Source of the DNA: Defluviimonas sp. SAOS-178_SWC
GTDB lineage: Bacteria > Pseudomonadota > Alphaproteobacteria > Rhodobacterales > Rhodobacteraceae
Direction of reading: 5' to 3'
DNA: 64,000 nt
Assembly (NCBI RefSeq): GCF_039830135.1
Contig: NZ_CP156081.1
Span: forward strand, 3,520,001-3,584,000
The notes beneath the pieces were generated by a model, which did not search any database, was not told the DNA's origin, and saw nothing but the letters and a program-made list of their open reading frames with translations. Shown in pieces: positions 1-9,761 of the stretch. Within the stretch, counting starts at the first letter, position 1, and each line of letters opens with the position of its first letter. Position numbers and translations under genes: made by a program.

Positions 1-2
1 AC

Positions 3-725
<723 letters not shown>

Positions 726-803
726 CGCCTTCGCGGAACGGGCGGAGGGGGCTTTGTCGGCCTCCCCTCCGCCCGACACCGGACCACGGAATGAGAGGCG
801 GTC

Positions 804-1595
804 ATGAAAGACCTTACCACAGGCAAAGTCTTCCTCATCGGCGCGGGGCCGGGCGATCCGGAGCTTCTGACGCTCAAGGCGCTCAGGCTCATCCGCGAGG
901 CCGATGTGGTGGTCTTTGACCGGCTCGTCTCGGACGAGATCATGGCGCTGATCCCGAAGGAAACAAGGCTGATCGACGTGGGCAAGATGGCCGGCCGCCA
1001 CAAGGTGCCGCAGCACGGCATCAACGCGCTTCTCGTCGACCTCGCGCGCGAAGGCCTTACGGTCGTGCGCCTGAAGGGCGGCGATCCCCTCATCTTCGGG
1101 CGCGGCTCCGAAGAGGCGGAGGTCCTGCGGGCGGAGGGCATCCCCGTCGCCTATGTGCCGGGGATCACCTCCGCCCAGGGGGCGGCGGCCTCGACCGGCG
1201 TGCCGCTGACCCATCGCGGCCTCGCCACCGGCGTGCGCTACGTCACCGGCCACCGCGCAAAGGATGCGCGGCTCGACCTCGACTGGGCCTCGCTTGCGAG
1301 CGAGGAGACGACGCTCGTCGTCTACATGGGGGCGGCCAACATCGCGGAAATCGCCTTCCAGCTCATGCGGCACGGGCTTCCCGCCTCGCTTCCCGTCATG
1401 GCGGTCGCCTCGGCCACGACCCCGCGCGAGGCGCGCATCGTCTCCACCCTCGGGACCGTCGCCACCGACATCGCCACGACCGCGCCGGAGGCGCCGGTGC
1501 TTTTCGTCATCGGCCACGTCGTCTCGCTTTACGATCAGGTCGCACTCGCCGACGCGCTTGCCTGCGATGGCGCCGGGATGGCGGCCTATGCGTAG
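804..1595 (+). CDS. nirE: Uroporphyrinogen-III C-methyltransferase NirE
   Basis: 263 residues, the usual length for a single-domain SUMT. It methylates uroporphyrinogen III at C2 and C7 with S-adenosylmethionine to give precorrin-2, the first dedicated step toward heme d1. Visible motifs are VFLIGAGPGDPELLT at the N-terminus, the SAM-binding KGGDPLIFGRGSEE, and VPGITSAQGAAAS. The start follows GAGAGGCGGTC closely. It lies 78 bp after nirS, and its 3' end overlaps nirC by 8 bp. Because it sits in the nir operon, nirE is preferred over cobA or cysG. Confidence 0.95.
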   Translation: MKDLTTGKVFLIGAGPGDPELLTLKALRLIREADVVVFDRLVSDEIMALIPKETRLIDVGKMAGRHKVPQHGINALLVDLAREGLTVVRLKGGDPLIFGRGSEEAEVLRAEGIPVAYVPGITSAQGAAASTGVPLTHRGLATGVRYVTGHRAKDARLDLDWASLASEETTLVVYMGAANIAEIAFQLMRHGLPASLPVMAVASATTPREARIVSTLGTVATDIATTAPEAPVLFVIGHVVSLYDQVALADALACDGAGMAAYA

Positions 1596-1890
1596 CCTCG
1601 TCGCCCTTCTCGCGCTGAGTCTGCCGGCAGTGGCGGAAGTCAGCCCCGAGCGGGCGACGAAACTCGAAAACATCGTGATCCAGGATTGCGGCTCCTGCCA
1701 CGGGCTGACGCTGAAGGGCGGGCTCGGCTCCGCGCTCACGCCCGACATGCTCGCCCATGCCGAACCGCAAGGTCTGGCCGCGATCATCCTCGACGGTGTG
1801 CCCGGCACCGCGATGCCGCGCTGGCGGCCGGTCCTGTCGGAAGAGGATGCGCTCTGGATCGCGGACTATCTGAAAGGACGCCCCGAATGA
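1588..1890 (+). CDS. nirC: c-type cytochrome NirC
   Basis: 100 residues: an N-terminal signal peptide (about residues 1-16) and one heme c site, Cys34-Gly-Ser-Cys37-His38, with a likely Met axial ligand in GTAMPRWRPVL. NirC is a small periplasmic cytochrome thought to serve NirS maturation or to donate electrons to it. The start overlaps the end of nirE by 8 bp and its stop overlaps the nirF start (ATGA), so translation is probably coupled. Length and position match the nirC of Paracoccus-type clusters. Confidence 0.9.
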   Translation: MRSLVALLALSLPAVAEVSPERATKLENIVIQDCGSCHGLTLKGGLGSALTPDMLAHAEPQGLAAIILDGVPGTAMPRWRPVLSEEDALWIADYLKGRPE

Positions 1891-3035
1891 AAGCCCTTGT
1901 CGCCGCCCTTCTCCTGGCCGCTGCCGCCCCTGCCCTCGCGGACGAGCCCTGTTGCGCCACCGGCGATCTCGGGCTGGTGGTCGAGCGCGCGACCGGATCG
2001 CTTCTGGTCGTCGACCGCTCCGATCATGCGGCCCTCGGCCGGATCGAAGGGCTCGGGGATCTCAGCCACGCCTCGCTCACCTACAGCCCCGACGAGCGTT
2101 TCGCCTATGTCTTCGGCCGCGACGGCGGGCTGACCAAGGTCGACATGCTGACCCGCACCATCGCGAAGCGGATCGTCCAGGCCGGAAACTCCATCGGCGG
2201 GGCGATCTCCGACGACGGCAAGCTGATCGCGGTATCGAACTACGAACCCGGCGGCGTGAAGGTCTTCGACGCGGAGACGCTCGACCCGGTGGCCGACATC
2301 CCGCTCAACGCCAAGACCATCGGCCTCGTCGACGTGCCCGGCCGGCGCTTCGTCTGGTCGACCTGGGATTCCGGGGAAGCCTGGATGGCGGATTTTTCGA
2401 CACCCGACATGGCGCTGACCAAGCTCGGCGATGTTGGTGCCAATCCTTTCGACGCGGTCCTGACCGACGATGCCCACACGTACCTTATCGGGCTTTTCGG
2501 CGAAAAGGGCGTGACCGCCATCGACCTTTGGGACGACCAACCGGCACCGGTGCGATTCCTCAAGGATTACGGCAAAACCGAGGACGACCTGCCGGTCTAC
2601 AAGATGCCGCATCTTCAGGGCTGGGCTTTCACCGAAGGTCAGTACGTCCTTCCCGCCGTCGGCCAGCACGAACTCCTCTGGGTCGACCGGACGAGCCTTG
2701 AGGAGGTCGCGCGGACACCCGTTCATGGCCAGCCGGTCTTCATTATCGCCCAGCCCGGCTCGCCTTACGTCTGGGTGAACTTCGCTACCCCGCTCAATGA
2801 CACCGTTCAGGTCGTGGACAGCCGCACGCATGAGGTTGTGAAGACCCTCAACCCCGGCGCTGCCGTCCTCCACATGGAATTCGCGCCGCGCGGCGCCGAG
2901 GTCTGGATCTCGGCCCGCGACGACAACCGCGTGATGATCTACGACACCCACAGCTACAAGGTGACGGGCGAGATCGCGGCCGAAAGCCCTTCCGGCATCT
3001 TCTTCACCGCGCGCGCGCACCGGACGGGGCTCTGA
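1887..3035 (+). CDS. nirF: Heme d1 biosynthesis protein NirF
   Basis: 382 residues with a signal peptide (about residues 1-18, ending ALA) and a WD40-like propeller related to the d1 domain of NirS. NirF is a periplasmic or periplasm-facing protein needed late in heme d1 synthesis, where it binds d1 or its precursor. Internal features include repeated strands such as YSPDERFAYVFGRDGG and NFATPLNDTVQVVDS. The start overlaps the nirC stop (ATGA), and nirDL follows after 2 bp. Two cysteines directly follow the cleavage region (DEPCC), so lipidation or disulfide formation is possible but not shown. Confidence 0.93.
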   Translation: MKALVAALLLAAAAPALADEPCCATGDLGLVVERATGSLLVVDRSDHAALGRIEGLGDLSHASLTYSPDERFAYVFGRDGGLTKVDMLTRTIAKRIVQAGNSIGGAISDDGKLIAVSNYEPGGVKVFDAETLDPVADIPLNAKTIGLVDVPGRRFVWSTWDSGEAWMADFSTPDMALTKLGDVGANPFDAVLTDDAHTYLIGLFGEKGVTAIDLWDDQPAPVRFLKDYGKTEDDLPVYKMPHLQGWAFTEGQYVLPAVGQHELLWVDRTSLEEVARTPVHGQPVFIIAQPGSPYVWVNFATPLNDTVQVVDSRTHEVVKTLNPGAAVLHMEFAPRGAEVWISARDDNRVMIYDTHSYKVTGEIAAESPSGIFFTARAHRTGL

Positions 3036-3037
3036 CC

Positions 3038-4024
3038 ATGCTCGACCGGCTCGACCCCATCGACCGCCGCCTTCTGGACGAGTTCCAGCGCGACCTGCCG
3101 CTGGTGCCGCAGCCCTTCGCCGCCATCGGGGCGGCACTGGGCGTCAGCGAGGACGAGGTGATCTCGCGGCTGGAGCAGCTTGGCGCGCGCGGCATGGTCG
3201 CCCGGGTCGGCGCCACCGTTCGGCCGAACACCGCCGGCGCCTCGACCCTCGCCGCGATGGCGGTGCCGGAGGACCGCATCGACGAGGTCGCGGACATCGT
3301 CGGGGCCGAGCCGGGGGTCAACCATTCCTACCTGCGCGAGGACGACTGGAACCTCTGGTTCGTCGCCACCGCGCCCGACACCGCCGCGCTCGAGGCATCG
3401 CTCGGCCGGATCTCCGCGAAAAGCGGCCTTCGCGTCCTCGACCTGCGGCTGGTCCGCCCCTTCAACATCGACCTCGGCTTCCGCCTTGACGCCCGCGCGC
3501 GCGCGGCGATGCCCGAGTCCCGCGCGACACGTCTTGCGGTTCTCGAATCCGCGGACCGACCCATCCTTCAGGCATTGACCGAGGGACTGCCGCTCGTCTC
3601 CCGCCCGTTTGCCGCCGTGGCGCAGCGGATCGGCCGGCCAGAAGTCGAGGTCATCGCCCGGATCGCCACCCTCTCGGGGGCTGGCATCCTCACCCGTGTC
3701 GGGGTCATCGTCCGCCACCGCGCCATCGGCTGGGCGGCCAACGCGATGGTCGTCTGGGACCTGCCCGAGAACAGGATCGCCGCCGCCGGCCCGGCCCTCG
3801 CACGGCTTTGCGGCGTGACGCTGTGTTACCAGCGGCGCACCGTGCCGGGGCTCTGGGACTTTCCGCTCTATTCGATGATCCATGCCCGCAGCCGCGCCGA
3901 GGCCGAGGAGGTCCTGGCGGAGGCCGCCGCACTCCCCGAACTTGCCGGCGCGCCGCACCGGGCGCTCTTCTCGCTTCGCTGCTTCAAGCAGACCGGCGCG
4001 CTTCTGAAGGCGGATGCGGCATGA
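3038..4024 (+). CDS. nirDL: Fused siroheme decarboxylase NirD-NirL
   Basis: 328 residues made of two consecutive Lrp/AsnC-like halves, about 1-155 (NirD-type, opening with DPIDRRLLDEFQRDLPLV) and about 170-328 (NirL-type, ADRPILQALTEGLPLVSRPF). With NirG and NirH it decarboxylates siroheme to didecarboxysiroheme in heme d1 synthesis. Despite the helix-turn-helix fold these are enzymes, not regulators. Both halves carry the helix-turn-helix-like PFAAI/PFAAV element. The fused form is known from Paracoccus and relatives. It starts 2 bp after nirF; its stop overlaps the nirG start (ATGA). Confidence 0.93.
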   Translation: MLDRLDPIDRRLLDEFQRDLPLVPQPFAAIGAALGVSEDEVISRLEQLGARGMVARVGATVRPNTAGASTLAAMAVPEDRIDEVADIVGAEPGVNHSYLREDDWNLWFVATAPDTAALEASLGRISAKSGLRVLDLRLVRPFNIDLGFRLDARARAAMPESRATRLAVLESADRPILQALTEGLPLVSRPFAAVAQRIGRPEVEVIARIATLSGAGILTRVGVIVRHRAIGWAANAMVVWDLPENRIAAAGPALARLCGVTLCYQRRTVPGLWDFPLYSMIHARSRAEAEEVLAEAAALPELAGAPHRALFSLRCFKQTGALLKADAA

Positions 4025-4494
4025 GACGGACAGCGCTTTCCCCGGACGCGCTCGACGCCACCGACCGGGCGATCCTGAACGCGCTCCAGGACGGTTTCCC
4101 CCTGGCCCCCCACCCCTTTGCAAAGGCCGGCGAGGCGCTCGGCATCAGCGAGGAGGACCTGATCGCCCGGATCAGGAACCTGCGCGAGGAAGGCGCCATC
4201 ACGCGCTTCGGCCCGTTCTTCGACGCCGAGGCGATGGGCGGGGCCTTCTGCCTCTGCGCCATGTCGGTGCCCGAGGACCGGTTTGACGCGGTCGTGACTT
4301 TGGTCAATGCCCATCCGGAAGTCGCGCACAATTATGAACGCGCCCACCGGCTCAACATGTGGTTCGTTCTTGCGACCGACCAGCCGGAGGGCATCGAACG
4401 GATGGCGCAGGAGATCGAGGCCGAAACCGGGCTCACGGTGCTGCGTTTTCCGAAACTGAAGGAATTCTTCATTGGTTTCCGGGTGAAGGCATGA
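4021..4494 (+). CDS. nirG: Siroheme decarboxylase subunit NirG
   Basis: 157 residues, one Lrp/AsnC-like unit. It opens with DATDRAILNALQDGFPLAPH, paralogous to each half of NirDL and to NirH. It is one of the partners converting siroheme to 12,18-didecarboxysiroheme. YERAHRLNMWFVLATD corresponds to the region near the active site in this family. The start is set by the ATGA overlap with nirDL, and the stop overlaps the nirH start in the same way. The choice of G rather than H rests on gene order (DL-G-H-J). Confidence 0.9.
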   Translation: MRRTALSPDALDATDRAILNALQDGFPLAPHPFAKAGEALGISEEDLIARIRNLREEGAITRFGPFFDAEAMGGAFCLCAMSVPEDRFDAVVTLVNAHPEVAHNYERAHRLNMWFVLATDQPEGIERMAQEIEAETGLTVLRFPKLKEFFIGFRVKA

Positions 4495-4976
4495 CGATCG
4501 ACGCGACGGACCGGCGCCTCATCAACGCCACCCAGGGCGGCCTGCCGCTGACGCCGGAGCCCTATGCCGAGGTCGCCCGCTGGCTCGGCCTCGGCGAGGA
4601 CGAAGTGATCGACCGGATGAGATCCATGCAGGAGCGCGGCGTGATCCGCCGCATCGCGCTCGCGCCCAATCACTACGCGCTTGGTGTCACCGCCAACGGC
4701 ATGAGCGTCTGGGACGTCGAGGATGGCCGCGCCGAAACACTTGGCGCCCGTGTCGGCGCGCTCGACTTTGTCAGCCACAGCTATCTGCGGCCGCGCGCAC
4801 TGCCGGACTGGCCCTACAATCTCTTCGCGATGGTCCACGGTCGCGACCGCGACGAGGTGGAGGCCAAGCGCGCCGAGATCGCGGAGCTTCTGGGCGGTGC
4901 CTGCCGGGCGAACGACATCCTCTATTCCACCCGCATCCTCAAGAAGACCGGACTGCGGCTGAGGGAAGGAAGCTGA
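4491..4976 (+). CDS. nirH: Siroheme decarboxylase subunit NirH
   Basis: 161 residues, the last Lrp/AsnC-like paralogue of the set, opening with DATDRRLINATQGGLPLTPEP. It works with NirDL and NirG in siroheme decarboxylation. The motif SHSYLRPRALPDWPYNLFAMVHG aligns by eye with the equivalent region of NirL. The start overlaps the nirG stop (ATGA), and nirJ begins 3 bp after the stop, so the whole DL-G-H-J block looks translationally coupled. Confidence 0.9.
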   Translation: MTIDATDRRLINATQGGLPLTPEPYAEVARWLGLGEDEVIDRMRSMQERGVIRRIALAPNHYALGVTANGMSVWDVEDGRAETLGARVGALDFVSHSYLRPRALPDWPYNLFAMVHGRDRDEVEAKRAEIAELLGGACRANDILYSTRILKKTGLRLREGS

Positions 4977-4979
4977 CCG

Positions 4980-6188
4980 ATGTTCCGACTGACGCAATAC
5001 ATGCATGAACTCGTGGCGCCGACGCCAGTCCGCCGCCGCTCGGGGCCGGTCAAGCCGGTGGTGATCTGGAACCTGACCCGGCGCTGCAACCTGCGCTGCC
5101 GGCACTGCTACACGACCTCGGCCGACGTGCCCTTCCCTGGCGAACTCAGCCATGATCAGGCGATGGGTGTCCTCGACGACCTCTCGGCCTTCCGCATTCC
5201 CGCGCTGATCCTGTCCGGCGGCGAACCCCTCAGCCGTTTCGACTTCTTCGAACTGGCCGAACGCGCGAGGGCGTTGAACTTCCGCCACCTCAGCCTCTCG
5301 ACCAACGGCACGCGGGTGGCCGAGCACGCCGACCGCATCGCCGATCTCGGCTTCGACTATGTCGGCATCTCGCTCGACGGGATCGGCGCGGTGAACGACT
5401 GGTTCCGGGGCGTGGAGGGTGCATTCGACGATGCGCTCGCCGGTGTCCGCGCCTGCAAGGCGAAGGGGATCAAGGTCGGGTTGCGGTTCACGATCACAGA
5501 GGACAATGCCCACACACTCACGGACATGCTTGACCTCTGCGAGGCGGAAGGGGTGGACAAGTTCTACCTCTCCCACCTCGTCTATGCGGGCCGGGGCGAC
5601 AAGCACCGGGGCGACGATACCGCCCATGCCCGCACGCGCGCGGCGATGGACATCATCATCGACCGGGCCTGGGACGCCGTCGAGAACGGCCGACCGCTGG
5701 AAATCGTCACCGGCAACAACGACGCCGACGCGGTCTGGTTCCTGCGCTGGGCGGAAGGCCGGTTCGATGCCGCGAAAGTGGCGCATGTCCGCGATCATCT
5801 GGAAGCCTGGGGCGGCAATTCCTCCGGCCTCGGCGTCGCCAATATCGACCCGCAGGGCAAGGTCCATCCCGACACCTACTGGTCCGACTACACGGTCGGA
5901 TCGGTGAAGGAGATGCCCTTCTCCGCGCTCTGGACCGGCGCCGACCCGATGCTGGCGACCCTTCGCCAGCGGCCGCGCCCCCTGAAAGGCCGGTGCGGCG
6001 CCTGCGCCTTCCAGCCCGTCTGCGGCGGCAATACCCGTATCCGCGCGCTTCAGGTCACGGGCGATCCCTGGGCCGAGGACCCGGCCTGCTATCTCAGCAA
6101 CGCCGAGATCGGCATCGAGGATGCCGCGCGGCTGACCGTCACGCCCTTCCGAGGCAAGAGCCATGATCCGGCACATCGTTTTCTGTAG
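4980..6188 (+). CDS. nirJ: Heme d1 biosynthesis radical SAM protein NirJ
   Basis: 402 residues. The radical-SAM cluster motif is Cys36-x3-Cys40-x2-Cys43, followed by the SAM-contact element [11 protein letters not shown]-terminal SPASM-like auxiliary cluster region is visible as [18 protein letters not shown] plus a later Cys in DPACYLSN. NirJ removes the propionate side chains of didecarboxysiroheme to install the oxo groups of heme d1. The GAAGGAAGC ribosome-binding site lies just upstream. The 3' end overlaps nirN by 26 bp. Confidence 0.95.
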   Translation: MFRLTQYMHELVAPTPVRRRSGPVKPVVIWNLTRRCNLRCRHCYTTSADVPFPGELSHDQAMGVLDDLSAFRIPALILSGGEPLSRFDFFELAERARALNFRHLSLSTNGTRVAEHADRIADLGFDYVGISLDGIGAVNDWFRGVEGAFDDALAGVRACKAKGIKVGLRFTITEDNAHTLTDMLDLCEAEGVDKFYLSHLVYAGRGDKHRGDDTAHARTRAAMDIIIDRAWDAVENGRPLEIVTGNNDADAVWFLRWAEGRFDAAKVAHVRDHLEAWGGNSSGLGVANIDPQGKVHPDTYWSDYTVGSVKEMPFSALWTGADPMLATLRQRPRPLKGRCGACAFQPVCGGNTRIRALQVTGDPWAEDPACYLSNAEIGIEDAARLTVTPFRGKSHDPAHRFL

Positions 6189-7710
6189 TTCCCTCGCCGC
6201 TATGCCGGCGCTTGCCGCGCCTTCGGGCGCGGCTCTTTTCTCTCAACACTGCGCCTCCTGCCATGCCGAGACCCGGCTTGGCGGCACGGGCCCGGCGCTG
6301 ATCCCCGAAGCGCTCGGCCGGATCAAGGGCGAGGCGCTGGAGGAGATCATCGCGAAGGGCCGCGTGGCAACGCAGATGCCCGCCTTCGCCGACACCCTGT
6401 CGCCCGAGGATATCGTGGCCATCGCCGCCTATATCGGCGAACCTCTCGCCGAACGGCCCGACTGGCAGCCCGCCGATATCGACGCGACGCGCGAGATGCG
6501 GGCCGACTATACTCCGGCACCGGCCCCGGTCTTCACCGCCGATCCGATGAACATCACGCTCGTCGTGGAAACCGGGGACCACCATGTCAGCGTCCTCGAC
6601 GGCGACACGTTCGAGGTGCTCGACCGGTTCCCGACGCCCTTCGCGGTGCATGGCGGTCCGAAATTCTCGCCCGACGGGCGTTATGTCTTCATCATGTCGC
6701 GCGACGGCTGGGTTGAGAAATACGATATCTGGTCGCTCCACGAAGTGGGCCGGGTCCGTGCCGGCCTGAACTCCCGCAACATCGCGATGAGCCATGACGG
6801 CAAATGGCTCGCCGTCGCCAACTACCTGCCCAATACCCTGACGATCCTCTCGACCGAGGATCTGAGCGTGGCGAAGGTGCTCGACGTCGCGGGTCGCGAA
6901 GGGGCGCCGTCCCGCGTCTCGGCCGTCTATCAGGCGCCCGACCGCAAGAGCTTCGTCCTCGCCCTCAAGGACGTGCCGGAGATCTGGGAGATCGCGACGG
7001 ACCCGGAGGCGGGCCCCTATCACGACGGCTTCGTCCACAGCTACGAAAAGGGGATGGAGGAAGGGCTGGCCGCCGAACAGGGCCTTTTCGCCCGCCGGCG
7101 GATCGTGATCGGGGCGCCGATCGACGATTTCTTCTTCGACCCCGGCTACCGCAACCTCATCGGCACCAACCGCGAGGGCGACAAGGGCGTCGTCGTCAAT
7201 CTTGACGTCGGGCGCGAGGTGGCGGAGCTTCCGCTGCCCGGCATGCCGCATCTCGGTTCCGGCATCAGCTGGATGCGCGACGGCCGCCGCGTGATGGCGG
7301 CGCCGCATCTGCGCGAAGGCGTCCTGAGCGTCATCGACATGAAGACCTGGGAGGTGGTGAAGACCATTCCGACCGACGGGCCCGGCTTCTTCCTGCGCAG
7401 CCACGACGCCTCGCCCTATTTCTGGGCCGATGTCTTCTTCGGCCCCCACAAGGACGAGATGCACGTCATCGACAAGGACACGCTGGAGATCGTCAAGACG
7501 CTCCGACCGGCGCCCGGCAAGACCGTCGCCCATGTCGAGTTCACGAAGGACGGCGCCTATGCGCTCGTCTCGATCTGGGAGGATGACGGCGCGGTCATCG
7601 TCTACGACGCGAAGACGCTCGAAGAGGTAAAGCGGCTTCCGATGAAGAAACCCTCGGGGAAGTACAATGTCTGGAACAAGATCACCTTCGAGGACGGAAC
7701 CTCCCACTGA
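6163..7710 (+). CDS. nirN: NirN, cytochrome c/d1 dihydro-heme d1 dehydrogenase
   Basis: 515 residues: signal peptide (about 1-19), a class I cytochrome c domain with Cys30-Ala-Ser-Cys33-His34 and Met in ATQMPAF, then a d1-type eight-bladed propeller from about residue 120 ([15 protein letters not shown] onward) to the C-terminus. NirN is the NirS paralogue that oxidises dihydro-heme d1 to heme d1 in the periplasm and helps hand it to NirS. It overlaps nirJ by 26 bp and the next small gene by 44 bp. The ending [20 protein letters not shown] mirrors the NirS C-terminus. Confidence 0.93.
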   Translation: MIRHIVFCSSLAAMPALAAPSGAALFSQHCASCHAETRLGGTGPALIPEALGRIKGEALEEIIAKGRVATQMPAFADTLSPEDIVAIAAYIGEPLAERPDWQPADIDATREMRADYTPAPAPVFTADPMNITLVVETGDHHVSVLDGDTFEVLDRFPTPFAVHGGPKFSPDGRYVFIMSRDGWVEKYDIWSLHEVGRVRAGLNSRNIAMSHDGKWLAVANYLPNTLTILSTEDLSVAKVLDVAGREGAPSRVSAVYQAPDRKSFVLALKDVPEIWEIATDPEAGPYHDGFVHSYEKGMEEGLAAEQGLFARRRIVIGAPIDDFFFDPGYRNLIGTNREGDKGVVVNLDVGREVAELPLPGMPHLGSGISWMRDGRRVMAAPHLREGVLSVIDMKTWEVVKTIPTDGPGFFLRSHDASPYFWADVFFGPHKDEMHVIDKDTLEIVKTLRPAPGKTVAHVEFTKDGAYALVSIWEDDGAVIVYDAKTLEEVKRLPMKKPSGKYNVWNKITFEDGTSH

Positions 7711-7930
7711 GGGGCGCTGGCCGCTCTGGAAACTCGGGCTTCTGCTCTACCCGTTCGTCGCGGCGGCGGTGGCGATCAACCTTTTCATGCTCGGCCTGAT
7801 GGGACAGGCGGTGGGTCTGTCGGCGCTGTCGCCGCTGCTCACGCTGGCCCTGTCGGTCCCGCTCGGCCTGCCGGCAACCTGGCTGGCGGCGCGCTGGGTC
7901 CGGCATCTGATCGACGAGGCAGGCGGCTAG
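7667..7930 (+). CDS. Small two-helix membrane protein at the end of the nir operon
   Basis: 87 residues. A charged N-terminus (about 1-20) precedes two hydrophobic helices, roughly residues 24-47 and 52-75, and the C-terminus (RWVRHLIDEAGG) is charged. The start lies inside nirN (44-bp overlap), so it is very probably cotranscribed with the heme d1 genes. I do not recognise a family with a known role. From its position, a part in nitrite reductase assembly or membrane association is possible, but this is inference. Codon use and GC content match the neighbours. Confidence 0.7.
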   Translation: MSGTRSPSRTEPPTEGRWPLWKLGLLLYPFVAAAVAINLFMLGLMGQAVGLSALSPLLTLALSVPLGLPATWLAARWVRHLIDEAGG

Positions 7931-8072
7931 CCGCCCGACAGGCGCTGCGACCGCGCCGCTCGGTGCGCCATGCGTCCGCCTCGTTCATCGGACCCGAGGA
8001 GAGGGCCAGACGACCCGCAGGCCCGGACAATTCGCGCGGCGAACGGCCCGATGCTCCGGCAAGGCGGATCGC

Positions 8073-8777
8073 CTACCACTTTTCGCCGAACGGCCGGATG
8101 TCCAGTTCAAAGGTCCATGCCGACCGATCCTGCCCCGCCAGCATCAGGGCCGTCTCAGCGATCTTGTCGGGACGAATGAAGAATTCGTCGGGCGCGCCCT
8201 TTGCGAAATTCGCGCGCGTGTCTGCCGTGTCGATCACGCCGTCGATCACCAGATAGGCTACATGAACTCCGCCTGGGCCGAGTTGCTTGGCCAGCGATTG
8301 CGCCAGGATGCGCTGCGCTGCCTTTGCCGGGGCGAAAGCGGTGGTCCAGAGATTTCCGCGCAAGGATGCCGTTGCGCCCGAAACGATGATAGTGCCGGAC
8401 CCGCGTTCGGTCATGCGCGGCCCGAGGATCTTCGCCGTGGAAAAAAGCCCCAGAACGCCGACGCGCCAGCTTTGCTCGAACTGATCCTCGGAGATTTCGG
8501 AGAGCGTGCCGAACTGGCCAAGATCGGCGTTGTAGATCACGACATCGACCTCCCCCATGTCACGCTCGACCGTTTCCAGCGCGGCCCGAAGCGATCCGGA
8601 CTCACCCGCATCGCTGGCGTAGCCGCGTGCAACCGGGCCCGAAGCGGTGCCCCCGCCCGGAGTGGAGCCCGACCTGCTCAACAGGGCGAGATCGTAACCC
8701 GCTTGCCGGAAAACTTCGGCATATGCTGCTCCAAGGCCCGGACCAAATCCGATGATCGCGCAGAGCTTTCCCGCCAT
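8073..8777 (-). CDS. Short-chain dehydrogenase-like protein with substituted catalytic tyrosine
   Basis: 234 residues from the ATG at 8777; an open frame continues 68 codons upstream to 8981, but the SDR fold begins with MAGKLCAIIGFGPG. The N-terminal nucleotide-binding loop reads GFGPGLGAAYA and a YNADLG replaces the usual NNAG. At the YxxxK active site the sequence is F148-A-P-A-K152, so the tyrosine proton donor is missing. The substrate is unknown. It is convergent with the nir operon and divergent from hutD. It may be a redox-inactive or altered SDR. The upstream start is less likely because its extra residues show no SDR features. Confidence 0.8.
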   Translation of the reverse strand: MAGKLCAIIGFGPGLGAAYAEVFRQAGYDLALLSRSGSTPGGGTASGPVARGYASDAGESGSLRAALETVERDMGEVDVVIYNADLGQFGTLSEISEDQFEQSWRVGVLGLFSTAKILGPRMTERGSGTIIVSGATASLRGNLWTTAFAPAKAAQRILAQSLAKQLGPGGVHVAYLVIDGVIDTADTRANFAKGAPDEFFIRPDKIAETALMLAGQDRSAWTFELDIRPFGEKW

Positions 8778-8968
8778 GCCATCCCTCTGCTGTCGGTTTT
8801 CTGACGGCACCACGATAGCACGGCAGTTGGCCAGGCATGAAATCCGCACTATCGCCTCAGGAAGGGCGGCAAGGTTGACGCGGTGCAGAATTCCTGCCGT
8901 CACGTCGAAATAGCCGGTCGTCTCCGTGGCATCTGCTTGCCGTCTGGACGGAACCCGGGAATCTGTTA

Positions 8969-8982
8969 TTTGTCTGATCATA
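8969..8982. promoter_or_regulatory. Candidate hut operator upstream of hutD
   Basis: TTTGTCTGATCATA ends 31 bp before the hutD start. It matches 10 of 14 positions of the near-palindrome before hutI (9694-9707) and has a perfect TGATCA inside. Both genes belong to histidine use, so a shared HutC-type (GntR family) operator is the simplest reading. No regulator gene is present in the window. Confidence 0.35.
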
Positions 8983-9013
8983 TCGACCTCTAGCCCAACG
9001 AAAAGGCCGCGCC

Positions 9014-9562
9014 ATGCACATTATTCCCGCCTCCGCCTTCCGCACCCAGCCGTGGAAGAACGGCGGCGGCGTCACCCACGAAATCGCGCGCGAGGACGCC
9101 GGCGACCGCCTCCTCTGGCGTCTTTCGGTCGCCGAGGTCGCCTCCGACGGCCCGTTCTCTGCCTTCCCGGGCCTTGCCCGCATCCTCACCGTGATCGAGG
9201 GCGCCGGGCTCCACCTCGACACGCCGGAGGGTCGGCTTGACGCCCTGCCCTTCACGCCCACCGGCTTTTCCGGCGACCTGCCGGTAAACTGCCGGCGCAT
9301 CGCCGGGCCGGTCCGCGATCTCAACGTGATTCACGATCCCGAACGGATCGCCGCCTCGGTCCGGATCCTTGACGGAACCGAGCGCCACGAAAGCCCACCC
9401 GTCCCCGGCCGTCGCTACGCGATCCTCGCGACAGGCCCCCGAGCCGTCGTCGACGGCACCGCGATCCCGCCGGGCGCAGTCGGATTTTTCGAACATGGAA
9501 CCGCGCAAGCCACCACCATATTCCCGGCTATCCTCGTGATTTTCGAACAAATCCCGACCTGA
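9014..9562 (+). CDS. hutD: HutD family protein
   Basis: 182 residues, a cupin-like protein of the HutD/Ves family. Typical features are FRTQPWKNGGGVTHEIA at the N-terminus, WRLSVAEVASDGPFSAFPG, and CRRIAGPVRDLNVI. HutD is found with histidine-utilisation genes and is thought to limit or sense urocanate rather than catalyse a step; its exact role is not settled. It stands 199 bp before hutI on the same strand, with its own upstream region and candidate operator. Length is normal for the family. Confidence 0.88.
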   Translation: MHIIPASAFRTQPWKNGGGVTHEIAREDAGDRLLWRLSVAEVASDGPFSAFPGLARILTVIEGAGLHLDTPEGRLDALPFTPTGFSGDLPVNCRRIAGPVRDLNVIHDPERIAASVRILDGTERHESPPVPGRRYAILATGPRAVVDGTAIPPGAVGFFEHGTAQATTIFPAILVIFEQIPT

Positions 9563-9693
9563 TCTTCCCGCTGCCCGAAGACCGCCGCCGGAGGCGCCCG
9601 ACGGTGCCGGCAATCCTTCGGCTCAGTCCCGCACAACCTTCAGCTGGCCTGACGGCACGTAACGCCCGCTTCGCGAACATCATTCCCCGCCGT

Positions 9694-9707
9694 TATGTCT
9701 AGGCATA
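9694..9707. promoter_or_regulatory. Near-palindromic candidate operator upstream of hutI
   Basis: TATGTCTAGGCATA is palindromic in 12 of 14 positions around a central CTAG and ends 54 bp before the hutI start. It resembles the site before hutD. The location and symmetry fit a GntR-family HutC operator; this is inference. Confidence 0.45.
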
Positions 9708-9761
9708 TTATCCGGACTGACATATGATCGAGTTCTCAACCGTTTTCGCCGGACTCTCCCC

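Noticed and set aside
3038..4976. Lrp/AsnC-type transcription regulators
   Set aside because: The helix-turn-helix-like proteins in the nir cluster are siroheme decarboxylase subunits (NirDL, NirG, NirH), judged by gene order and sequence.
4332..6176. A 614-codon minus-strand frame
   Set aside because: It is antisense to nirG, nirH and nirJ, which are clear and translationally linked.
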